The notes below the pieces were generated by a model that was not told the origin of the DNA, searched no databases, and saw only the letters and a program-made list of their open reading frames with translations. Of a stretch of 35,819 bases of DNA, positions 16,775 to 24,397 are shown piece by piece. The number at the start of each line of letters is the position of its first letter. Within the stretch, counting starts at the first letter, position 1. The translations under genes and the position numbers were made by a program. Source of the stretch: JAVBPB01 sp031549965 (GTDB taxonomy: Bacteria > Bacillota > Clostridia > Lachnospirales > Lachnospiraceae); contig JAVBPB010000081.1 in NCBI GenBank assembly GCA_031549965.1, forward strand, positions 1-35,819, written 5' to 3'.

Positions 16775-18175
16775 TTATAATTTTTTAGGCACAATAATAT
16801 TAAAAGTAGTTCCCAATCCGCTTTTGCTTCTAATTTCCAGTAAACCACCTATTTTTTGTATGTTAACATTTACCACATCAAGTCCAACCCCTCTGCCTGA
16901 ATAGTCAGTAGCAGTTTCCTTTGTAGTAAAACCAGGCTGTATTATTAACGAGTATATTTCTTTATCTGATAATACGGCATTTTCAGATATCATATTCTTT
17001 TCAATTGCTTTTTTTTGAATATATTCCTTATTAAGTCCTGCTCCGTCATCAGAAATTGTTATTCTAACTGCTTCATCAATTTCCTCCGATTCAATGCTTA
17101 TGGTACCATTAATGTCTTTATTAGCCCGAATTCTTTCTTCTCTATTTTCAATTCCATGATCCATTGCATTTCTTATTATGTGAACAATTGAACTTGACAA
17201 TTTTTCAAAAACTAATTTTTCTAACTGAATATCTCCTCCTGATGAAACTAATACTACGCTTCTATCAAGATTCTTATTCATATCATCAATAATCATACTG
17301 ACCTGAGTATATAATTGATTTAGTTCTATAAATATACTGGAATTTTTATCACGGTTTATTTTCTGTTGTTCAAAATCAAATCTCATCTTATAATGTCTAA
17401 CTAGTCTTGACATTTCTTCATAACTTTCAATTAGTTCCAATTCAAGTAAAACTAATAACTCAGGATCCATAATAATATCTTCAATATCCTGAATACTGGA
17501 TTCTGCACCAAATATTATTTTGAAACCTTCCTTCTCTATTATATCTGAAGCCAATTCTTTTTCCTTAGTATTTGGAAAATATGAGCAATTTGAATCATAT
17601 ACCAAGTTAATTATATTAACTAATTGATTTGCTTTTTCACATATTTCTATATTATCTTCTACAAATCTTGCTGTTGCACAATAGTATTTCTTTTCCTGAA
17701 CTTGCTCTACGGGTTCTGTACTGCTGATATAATATATAGGCTCTACAATTTCTTCTATTGGCTCAAGGTCTTGTTTATTTGATAGAAAGTCTAAATATTT
17801 GGTTACCTTTTCTATTAATACTGTATTGTCACCATTAGGTATATAGCCTGAACCAATTTTATCTAATTCACATTTTATAAAATCTATACATTCTTCTAAT
17901 ATTCCTCTAAATCTTTCATTATTTAATTTTGTTTTATTCTCATCTCTAACAAAATATAATACTCTTTCTAAAGTACGTGCTAAGTCTGAAATATTTTCAA
18001 TCATCATCATTGCTGCATCTGCCTTAATTGTATGTACTACTCTAAAGATTTGATTTACATCACTTGATTCAAATTCTTCTTTGTCTGTGAAGACTACCTC
18101 TTCAAATTCTACCATTAATGACGCTGTTTCTTCCAAAAATATTTCTATCATTGGTTCCATTTTTACTGTAGACAC
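16775..18175 (-). CDS. CheA-like histidine kinase lacking the CheW domain
   Basis: A 466-residue kinase. Residues 1-105 form an HPt domain with phospho-accepting His48 in RVVHTIKADAAMM. A 140-residue region of no recognised family follows, then a helical segment, then a CheA-type ATPase domain with N-box IVHIIRNAMDHGIE, G1 DDGAGL, a T-rich lid FTTKETATDYSGRG and G2 GRGVGLDVV. The protein ends right after the ATPase domain (TTFNIIVPKKL), so the C-terminal CheW-like (P5) domain of true CheA is absent and coupling to chemoreceptor arrays through CheW is unlikely. The response regulator downstream is the obvious partner. The signal input, perhaps via the central region, is unknown. Confidence 0.87.
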   Translation of the reverse strand: MSTVKMEPMIEIFLEETASLMVEFEEVVFTDKEEFESSDVNQIFRVVHTIKADAAMMMIENISDLARTLERVLYFVRDENKTKLNNERFRGILEECIDFIKCELDKIGSGYIPNGDNTVLIEKVTKYLDFLSNKQDLEPIEEIVEPIYYISSTEPVEQVQEKKYYCATARFVEDNIEICEKANQLVNIINLVYDSNCSYFPNTKEKELASDIIEKEGFKIIFGAESSIQDIEDIIMDPELLVLLELELIESYEEMSRLVRHYKMRFDFEQQKINRDKNSSIFIELNQLYTQVSMIIDDMNKNLDRSVVLVSSGGDIQLEKLVFEKLSSSIVHIIRNAMDHGIENREERIRANKDINGTISIESEEIDEAVRITISDDGAGLNKEYIQKKAIEKNMISENAVLSDKEIYSLIIQPGFTTKETATDYSGRGVGLDVVNVNIQKIGGLLEIRSKSGLGTTFNIIVPKKL

Positions 18176-18289
18176 AATGTCACCCCTTTCAAAAATTAAT
18201 AAATCACTTTACTTTCATATTATATATTAAAATTATACTTTTGGCTAGATATTTTATTATAACTTTTAGGATTCTCTTTGAGTTTCTCT

Positions 18290-18535
18290 TTGTGACGCTT
18301 TGCCCTTTAGGCTGTAACCCTCAAAAAAACATTATAATCTAAAAAAAAGAAAAGATCTTTAGTGCACGAAACTACCAATAAAGTCCTTCGACAAAGTAAA
18401 TCAATTTTTTAGATGAAGATTCTGACATATATTATATTTAAATATAATATATGTCAGAATCTTCATCTAAAAAATTCGATCAACTAAATCAATTACTTTA
18501 TAAGTACTATCCTACAACTAAAGGTCTTTTCATAA
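18290..18535. repeat. Composite palindromic intergenic element
   Basis: The gap between the kinase operon and the sugar transporter holds GTGACGCTTTGCCCT (18292-18306, identical to 6131-6145), CCCTCAAAAAAACATTATAAT (like 35725-35745), AAAAGATCTTTAG (18350-18362, answered by CTAAAGGTCTTTT at 18518-18530) and a perfect 74-bp palindrome. The segment AAGTCCTTCGACAAAGTAAAT (18381-18401) is in reverse complement similar to 35594-35616. It is therefore a mosaic of modules also found at 6.1 and 35.6 kb. Confidence 0.75.
18403..18476. repeat. Perfect 74-bp palindrome
   Basis: Positions 18403-18439 are exactly the reverse complement of 18440-18476, with no spacer. The ends are AATTTTTTAGAT/ATCTAAAAAATT, shared with palindromes at 32342-32388 and 35430-35593. 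Confidence 0.95.
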
Positions 18536-18571
18536 ATAAAATACCCCTGACATGGACTAAAAATTAAAAAT

Positions 18572-19390
18572 CTATTTAACAGCCCCTTGGGTCATACCTT
18601 CAATTATTTGTTTTTGCATTAAGAAGTAGAAAACAATTACCGGAACAATTGCAAGCACCAAACCAGCTAATGCCAAGTGCCACTGTTTAGTGTATTCACC
18701 AAAGAAGTAGAACATCTTTAGAGGAATTGTTTCTAAACCTTTTTTGTTTATTACAAGGGATGGAAGCAAGTAGTCATTCCAAATCCAGATAATGTCAAGT
18801 ATTGCAACTGTAACTGTTATTGGTTTTAACATAGGTAAGATTATTCTTACGAATGTTTGAAGAGGAGTACATCCATCTATCTTAGCTGCTTCATCCAATG
18901 AACGTGGTATGGATTTAATTGAGCCATGGTATAAAAATATTGCTTGGCTTGCTCCAAAACCTAAATACATATAAATTAATCCTACACGATTTAATAAATT
19001 TAACTTACTTCCAAGAGATACTAATGGTATCATAATTGTTTGGAAAGGAATTAACATAGCAATTACAAATAAATAAAATATTATTGTACTAGCTTTTGTT
19101 CTTGTTCTTTCTAGTGCATAAGCTGATAATGCCGCAAAAGCAATTATAAAACAAACGCTAATAACTGAAACAAGTAGTGAATTTATAAATGTTACCTGTA
19201 ATGTTAATGATTTTGCTGCTGTTACGTAATTATCTAAATTAAAAGAAGCTGGGAAACCTAAAAGGTTACTAAACATTTCCTTCTTTGTTTTAAATGAATT
19301 GGCAATAATTAAATAAAATGGAGCGAGCCAAATAATTCCTAGTATAGCTCCAAAAACACCCAACATAATTTTCTTTCTTAATTTCATCAT
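18572..19390 (-). CDS. Carbohydrate ABC transporter permease, MalG type
   Basis: A 272-residue inner-membrane permease with six hydrophobic helices. The cytoplasmic EAA loop EAAKIDGCTPLQTFVRIILP couples to an ATPase. The C-terminus QKQIIEGMTQGAVK is typical of MalG-like proteins. The ATG at 19390 overlaps the stop of the MalF-type gene by one base (TAATG), so translation is probably coupled; a second ATG follows at 19387. The ATPase is not in the window; many Firmicutes serve several sugar importers with one shared MsmX-type ATPase. Confidence 0.93.
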   Translation of the reverse strand: MMKLRKKIMLGVFGAILGIIWLAPFYLIIANSFKTKKEMFSNLLGFPASFNLDNYVTAAKSLTLQVTFINSLLVSVISVCFIIAFAALSAYALERTRTKASTIIFYLFVIAMLIPFQTIMIPLVSLGSKLNLLNRVGLIYMYLGFGASQAIFLYHGSIKSIPRSLDEAAKIDGCTPLQTFVRIILPMLKPITVTVAILDIIWIWNDYLLPSLVINKKGLETIPLKMFYFFGEYTKQWHLALAGLVLAIVPVIVFYFLMQKQIIEGMTQGAVK

Positions 19391-20256
19391 TATAGCTCAA
19401 CCTCCCTTTTCTTAGTGATTGAAACCTGAATTACTGAAATTATTGCAATTAATAGTAAGAATACTAAAGCTTTAGCTTGTGCATATGCCATTTGATTTCT
19501 TGCAAATGCTGTATCATATATTTCCATTGCAACCATCTGTGTTGACTGGTAAGGTCCACCGCCTGTTAACGATAAGTTTTGATCATATAGTTTAAAGCAG
19601 TTTGCTAGAGTTAAAAACATATTAACTGTAAAACCTGGTGCTATTAATGGAAATGTAATATATCTAAATTTCTGCCAAGGTGATACACCATCTAAGTGAG
19701 CAGCTTCGACTACTTCTCCTGGAATTGCTTGGATGTAGGCAATGTAGATTATCATAATATAACCGCTTGTCTGCCATACCATTAATATTACTAATCCCCA
19801 GAATGATGTAATTGGTGTTGCAAGCCATGTTTTTAATGATAATATTCCTGTTAAATCCCCAACAGAAGCAAATACCTTTAAAAATATGAATTGCCATATA
19901 AATCCAAGGATTAAACCACCAATAAGATTAGGCATGAAAAATACTGTTCTAAGTAAATTACTGCCTCTTAATTTGCTTGTTACTAAGAGTGCCAAGCCAA
20001 GCCCTGTAGCATTAAGAACTACAACTGCAACTACAGCGAATTTAGCAGTAAACCATATTGCTTTTAAAAATAACTGGTCTTTAAATATCAACAAATAATT
20101 ACTTATACCTATAAATTTTGGTTCAACTATACCGTTCCAATCTGTAAATGAATAATAAACCCCCATTAGTGCCGGAATAAACACTACTGTCGAAAGTGCT
20201 ATCAATGTCGGCGCTACAAACAGCCAAAATGCCAATGAATTTTTGTTTTCCTTCAT
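19390..20256 (-). CDS. Carbohydrate ABC transporter permease, MalF type
   Basis: A 288-residue permease with six membrane helices and the EAA loop EAAHLDGVSPWQKFRYITFP. LTGGGPYQSTQMVAMEIYD is a conserved periplasm-side segment of CUT1 sugar permeases. An upstream in-frame ATG at 20292 would add 12 residues, but AGAGGAGGT lies 7-8 nt before the ATG at 20256. It sits 64 bp downstream of the binding-protein gene. Confidence 0.93.
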   Translation of the reverse strand: MKENKNSLAFWLFVAPTLIALSTVVFIPALMGVYYSFTDWNGIVEPKFIGISNYLLIFKDQLFLKAIWFTAKFAVVAVVVLNATGLGLALLVTSKLRGSNLLRTVFFMPNLIGGLILGFIWQFIFLKVFASVGDLTGILSLKTWLATPITSFWGLVILMVWQTSGYIMIIYIAYIQAIPGEVVEAAHLDGVSPWQKFRYITFPLIAPGFTVNMFLTLANCFKLYDQNLSLTGGGPYQSTQMVAMEIYDTAFARNQMAYAQAKALVFLLLIAIISVIQVSITKKREVEL

Positions 20257-20320
20257 TAGAGATACCTCCTCTTTCATTAATATAGGAAACACAATGTGTT
20301 TCCTATATTATTTAAATTAT

Positions 20321-21703
20321 TTACTTTCTTGCATTTTCCCAAGCTGTTTTAGCATTAGTTACAAGTGCATCCCATTCAATTTCTCCTGCACAATATTTCA
20401 TAATATCTTGACCTAAAACACCTTGACCCCAGTTAGTAGGGAATCCCATGAATACCCAGTTAATAGTTGTTCCAGCATCTACTGCTTTACAAATATCAAG
20501 TGAAATTGGATCTGAAATTTTGCTTGTGTCATATCCTGTGTAAGCTGGAATAAATCCAAAGTCTGAAAGTACAATATCTTTACCTTCATCTGAAGTATAT
20601 AACCAATCTAAGAAATCTTTAGCTGCTTTAAGTTCTGCTTCTGATTTTCCATTGTTTAATGCCCAGTACATAGGTGCTCCAACTGGAGTTACATTATTTT
20701 TAAATCCATCAATTGAAATTGGAAGTAATCCAACGTTAGCTGCTAATTCTTCATCAATTCCTTTAATTGAACCTGCTACCCAGTTACCTTGGTGAATTAT
20801 AGCTACTTTACCCATTGAGAATAATTGTTCTACTTGTGTTGAGTAGTCAAGACTTACTGTTGGTTGTACTGAATATTTGTTTAATAAATCTACTTGTTGT
20901 TTGAATTGTTCTGCAAATTTAAATTCTAATGTTTTTGCGTTAAATGTGTTTAAGTCACTGCCAAATTCAGCAGAAACAAAGCTGTTAGCCATATGTAATC
21001 CTGTTGTCCAGTCTTCTTTAGCTGCAAGAGCAAATACTGCATCAAGACCTAATTCTGCTTTTTTAGAATCAAGAGTTTCAACTGCTGCTACAAAGCTTGC
21101 CCAGTCAGTAATTGTTGCTACATCAATACCTGCATCAGCAAATATTTTTTTGTTGTAAACATATCCATATCCTTCAACATTATATGGTAATCCGTAGATT
21201 TTTCCATCAATTGTAACACCGTCTAAGATACCAGCTGCTGCGTTTTTAGCTGCTTGAGTATCTGTAACTTCTGCAAGTCTTGTTTCCCAATCTTTAACGT
21301 CTTGTGGTCCACCAATGTTAAATACTGTAGGTTCTGCATCTTTACCAGCTGCAAATTTAGCTTTTAAAGCTGCACCGTAATCATCTCCACCACCAACTGT
21401 TGCGATGTTTAATGTTACGTTTGGATGTGATTCCATGTATTTAACTGCTGCTGATTCAAATTGATCTTTGAATTCAACTTTAAATTGGAAAATGTCAACT
21501 GTTACTGGTTCAGAAGCATCTGCTGCCTGAGTAGTTTCTTCCTCTGCTGCTGCTGTTGTTGATTCACTTGAATCTTGTTGTGCTGCTTTTGTTGTTGCAC
21601 TTGTTGTTTCTTCTTCGTTGCCCTTGCTACCGCATGCTGTCATAGCCCCAATTACTAGACATAAGGATAATACAAGTGCCAATAATTTTGATACCTTTTT
21701 CAT
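20321..21703 (-). CDS. Sugar-binding lipoprotein of CUT1 ABC transporter
   Basis: A 460-residue extracellular solute-binding protein of family 1. The signal peptide ends in lipobox MTAC with lipidated Cys24, followed by a Thr/Glu/Ala-rich tether (about 25-68). The mature domain has FNIGGPQDVKDW, GKIYGLPYNVEGYGYVYNKK and MGKVAIIHQGNW, typical of maltose/oligosaccharide-binding proteins. Together with the two permease genes downstream it makes an importer. Maltodextrin is the likely cargo, given the amylase, GH13 and phosphorylase genes nearby and a cre site upstream, but the ligand cannot be read from sequence. CAGGAGG precedes the ATG. Confidence 0.92.
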   Translation of the reverse strand: MKKVSKLLALVLSLCLVIGAMTACGSKGNEEETTSATTKAAQQDSSESTTAAAEEETTQAADASEPVTVDIFQFKVEFKDQFESAAVKYMESHPNVTLNIATVGGGDDYGAALKAKFAAGKDAEPTVFNIGGPQDVKDWETRLAEVTDTQAAKNAAAGILDGVTIDGKIYGLPYNVEGYGYVYNKKIFADAGIDVATITDWASFVAAVETLDSKKAELGLDAVFALAAKEDWTTGLHMANSFVSAEFGSDLNTFNAKTLEFKFAEQFKQQVDLLNKYSVQPTVSLDYSTQVEQLFSMGKVAIIHQGNWVAGSIKGIDEELAANVGLLPISIDGFKNNVTPVGAPMYWALNNGKSEAELKAAKDFLDWLYTSDEGKDIVLSDFGFIPAYTGYDTSKISDPISLDICKAVDAGTTINWVFMGFPTNWGQGVLGQDIMKYCAGEIEWDALVTNAKTAWENARK

Positions 21704-21768
21704 AATAATTCCTCCTGTTTGGTTATTATTTAGTTACAGCAAATTCACTTTAAAATGGAAATCAGTTT

Positions 21769-21783
21769 TGGTAGCGTTTCCAA
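21769..21783 (-). promoter_or_regulatory. CcpA catabolite-response element (cre) upstream of sugar transporter
   Basis: On the minus strand TTGGAAACGCTACCA fits the Bacillus cre consensus WTGNAANCGNWNNCA at every fixed position. It lies 66 bp upstream of the binding-protein ATG, where bound CcpA could block or hinder transcription. A LacI-family regulator other than CcpA could also use such a site. Confidence 0.65.
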
Positions 21784-21954
21784 ATTTAATGTAAACTTTT
21801 TTTTGCATAGTCTTATATTACCATATATTTTTAATTTTTGCAATACTTTTTTCAAATTTTTTTATAAGTTTTGTATATTTTTTTTATTATATTTTTATAT
21901 ACTCTATTGTATAAATACATCAAATAATTTTAATTACAATTATTTATTAATCTT

Positions 21955-21997
21955 ATTATACTAAATGCACAAAAAAGATCACATTGTAACGTTTCAA
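21955..21997 (-). promoter_or_regulatory. Possible transporter promoter with LacI-family operator
   Basis: On the minus strand the pseudo-palindrome TTGAAACGTTACAA (21984-21997) with a central CG fits the 14-bp LacI-family operator shape. A TATAAT box follows at 21960-21955. The matching -35 (TGTGAT) is poor, so the promoter is tentative, with an AT-rich leader of about 250 nt. The remaining 21784-21954 is T-rich with nothing else recognised. Confidence 0.33.
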
Positions 21998-22012
21998 TAT
22001 ATTAATTCCAAA

Positions 22013-22041
22013 GAAACTTTAGTCAAATTGACTAAAGTTTC
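22013..22041 (-). terminator. Hairpin terminator downstream of metal ATPase gene
   Basis: Two perfect 14-bp arms (GAAACTTTAGTCAA and its complement) around a single base lie 55 bp after the ATPase stop on the minus strand. The T tract after it is short, so termination strength is uncertain. Confidence 0.6.
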
Positions 22042-22096
22042 TAATTTATAAATACATCCTTAATATTTAGTATAAGATATTTTATGGTAATTTCTT

Positions 22097-24214
22097 TTAA
22101 TATTTGGAAGCCCTTAAAGAATTTACAACTGCTAAAAGTGCTACCCCAACATCAGCAAATACAGCCAACCACATTGAAGCAATCCCCAATGCACCAAGGA
22201 TTAAGACTATTGATTTAATTCCCAAAGATAAAAAAATGTTTTCCATAACAATTTTTTTTGTTTTCTTAGCTATATTAATTGCTGTTATAATTTTTGATGG
22301 TTCATCGTTCATTATTACAATATCAGCAGCTTCAATTGCTGCATCAGAACCAAGCCCTCCCATTGCTATTCCAATATCAGCTCTGGCTAACACTGGAGCA
22401 TCATTGATTCCATCTCCTACAAATGCGACACGACTGTTTTTTGCTTTTTTACTTAAAATATCGTCAAGCTTATTAACCTTTTCATTTGGAAGAAGTTCAG
22501 AATAAACCCTATCAATACCAATTTCATCAGCAATACTCTCTGCCACTTCTTTTTTATCTCCTGTTAGCATTATAATATCTTTTAGACCTAAATTCCTTAA
22601 TCCTCTTATGGCGTCCTTAGAGTCATCTTTTATCTTATCAGCTATTTTGATACAACCAAGATACTTTTCATTAACTGCTATATATACCAACGTAGCCCTT
22701 TCATTAGTTTCCTCACATTTAATATTATTAATATTCATAAGCTTTTTATTGCCTGCTAATACTCTTTTATCTGAAATTTCTACTTTAATTCCATGACCTG
22801 AAATTTCTTCATAATTATATATTATGTCTTTATTAATTTCTTTTCCATAGTATTTCTTTATTGCACTTGCTATTGGATGAATTGAATAATATTCCGCATA
22901 TGCTCCGTACTTAATAATTTCATCTTCACTGCCATCTACGGTGTCAATTCCTATTACCTCAAATACACCCTTTGTAAGTGTTCCTGTTTTATCAAATGTT
23001 ATTGCATTAACCTTAGTAAGTGCTTCCAAATAGTTTCCACCTTTAACTAATACTCCTGCTTTTGAAGCCGCCCCAATTCCACCAAAAAATCCAAGTGGAA
23101 TTGATATTACCAAAGCACATGGACAAGAAATAACCAAAAAGGTTAATGCTCTATACAACCACGAATTAAAACTATCTCCTGTTATTAAAGGGGGTATTAC
23201 TGCCAAACACACTGCCAATAATACTACTATTGGAGTGTAAACTTTAGAAAATTTAGTTATAAACTGCTCGGTTGGTGCTTTTTTATTACTGGCATTTTCA
23301 ACCATTTCTAATATTTTCGAAACTGTAGAATTAGAAAATTCTTTAGTTACTTTAATTGATAAGACTCCATTTTCATTAACAAATCCACTAAGTACTTCAT
23401 CAGTTACTAAAACTTCTCTTGGAACAGATTCACCTGTAAGTGCTGTAGTATTAACCATTGCTTTTCCTTCTATTATTATACCATCAAGAGGAATCTTTTC
23501 TCCTGCTTTTACAAGAATAATATCTCCCATTTTAACCTCATAAGGAGAAACTTTCTTTAGCTGATTTCCTATCAGTATGTTTGCAAAATCCGGTCTTATA
23601 TCCATTAAATCAGAAATAGATTTTCTTGAGTTAAAAACTGCTTTTTCCTGAAAATACTCTCCTAATTGATAGAACAGCATCACTGCTACTGCTTCAGGAA
23701 ATTCACCAATACAAAAAGCTCCAATTGTTGCAATTCCCATTAAAAAGTTTTCATCAAATAACTCACCCTTTAATATATTTTTTACTGCACTAATAATTAC
23801 ATCTGCACCTGCAACTAAGTAACTAATAAAAAACAAAGATATTACCATATATTCAGGTATATTTTTTAACATTAATGCAACTAATAAAATTCCAATACTG
23901 ATTCCCATTCTAAACAAAATAATCTTGCCAAAACTATGATTATGGCTATGTTCATGGGCATGGTGATCATGTGCAGATTTTATTTTATTATGTGTTACAA
24001 CTTCTACAACAATCTGTTCTTCAACAGATTTTGCGATTTTGCTTATATCTTTTAAAATCTTTTCATCTTCCTCTAAATCTGTTTCTAATGTAACTTTTGT
24101 TGTTGCAAAATTAATTATAGCCTTTTTTACATAATCTAGTTTATTTATCTCTTTTTCAATTTTGGCTGAACAATTAGCACATCCCAAGCCATTTAATATG
24201 TATTCCTTAGTCAT
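22097..24214 (-). CDS. P1B-type heavy-metal ATPase (Zn2+/Cd2+/Pb2+ exporter)
   Basis: A 705-residue pump exporting divalent soft metals with ATP. The N-terminal HMA domain has metal-binding GLGCANCSAK (Cys12, Cys15), followed by a His-rich stretch at 82-94. The membrane motif is C364-P365-C366, the phosphorylated residue is Asp408 in DKTGTLTKG, TGESVPRE is the actuator motif, and GDGINDAPVLARADIGIAMG is the hinge. CPC with a His-rich linker points to the ZntA/CadA group rather than Cu+ pumps. A GTG at 24223 is in frame, but AAGGAG stands 8 nt before the ATG at 24214. An SmtB/CadC-like operator overlaps the promoter, supporting metal induction. No ArsR-family regulator gene is in the window. 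Confidence 0.94.
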   Translation of the reverse strand: MTKEYILNGLGCANCSAKIEKEINKLDYVKKAIINFATTKVTLETDLEEDEKILKDISKIAKSVEEQIVVEVVTHNKIKSAHDHHAHEHSHNHSFGKIILFRMGISIGILLVALMLKNIPEYMVISLFFISYLVAGADVIISAVKNILKGELFDENFLMGIATIGAFCIGEFPEAVAVMLFYQLGEYFQEKAVFNSRKSISDLMDIRPDFANILIGNQLKKVSPYEVKMGDIILVKAGEKIPLDGIIIEGKAMVNTTALTGESVPREVLVTDEVLSGFVNENGVLSIKVTKEFSNSTVSKILEMVENASNKKAPTEQFITKFSKVYTPIVVLLAVCLAVIPPLITGDSFNSWLYRALTFLVISCPCALVISIPLGFFGGIGAASKAGVLVKGGNYLEALTKVNAITFDKTGTLTKGVFEVIGIDTVDGSEDEIIKYGAYAEYYSIHPIASAIKKYYGKEINKDIIYNYEEISGHGIKVEISDKRVLAGNKKLMNINNIKCEETNERATLVYIAVNEKYLGCIKIADKIKDDSKDAIRGLRNLGLKDIIMLTGDKKEVAESIADEIGIDRVYSELLPNEKVNKLDDILSKKAKNSRVAFVGDGINDAPVLARADIGIAMGGLGSDAAIEAADIVIMNDEPSKIITAINIAKKTKKIVMENIFLSLGIKSIVLILGALGIASMWLAVFADVGVALLAVVNSLRASKY

Positions 24215-24226
24215 TGACAACACTCC

Positions 24227-24296
24227 TTAATATTATATATGAACACTTGAATAACTGTTCATATATAATATTAATACTTTTATTAATATATGTCAA
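24227..24296 (-). promoter_or_regulatory. Metal-responsive promoter with SmtB/CadC-type operator
   Basis: On the minus strand TTGACA (24296-24291) and TAATAT (24273-24268) are 17 nt apart. A perfect inverted repeat with 19-bp arms (24227-24245 and 24256-24274) around a 10-nt centre overlaps the -10 box and the start of the transcript. The centre includes TGAATAACTGTTCA (24248-24261), the reverse complement of the TGAACAGTTATTCA core known for SmtB/ArsR-family sites. Repression released by Zn, Cd or Pb is the expected behaviour. Confidence 0.85.
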
Positions 24297-24323
24297 GATA
24301 GAAAATAATATTTTTTATTTTGA

Positions 24324-24369
24324 AAAACCCTGATAGACAAACAGCTTTTATGTTTACTATCAGGGTTTT
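24324..24369 (-). terminator. Intrinsic terminator after alpha-amylase gene
   Basis: The 13-bp arms AAAACCCTGATAG and CTATCAGGGTTTT enclose a 20-nt loop. It lies about 30 bp past the amylase stop on the minus strand and before the ATPase promoter. Confidence 0.85.
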
Positions 24370-24397
24370 AAATCATTTATTATTCTATTCTTTATTG

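Noticed and set aside
18403..18476. Palindrome as an ordinary terminator
   Set aside because: It has 37-bp arms, no GC-rich core, no nearby gene end on either strand that needs it, and shares its ends with other palindromes.
22104..22505. 133-codon plus-strand frame
   Set aside because: It is antisense to the conserved hinge and C-terminal membrane part of the metal ATPase and has no start signals.
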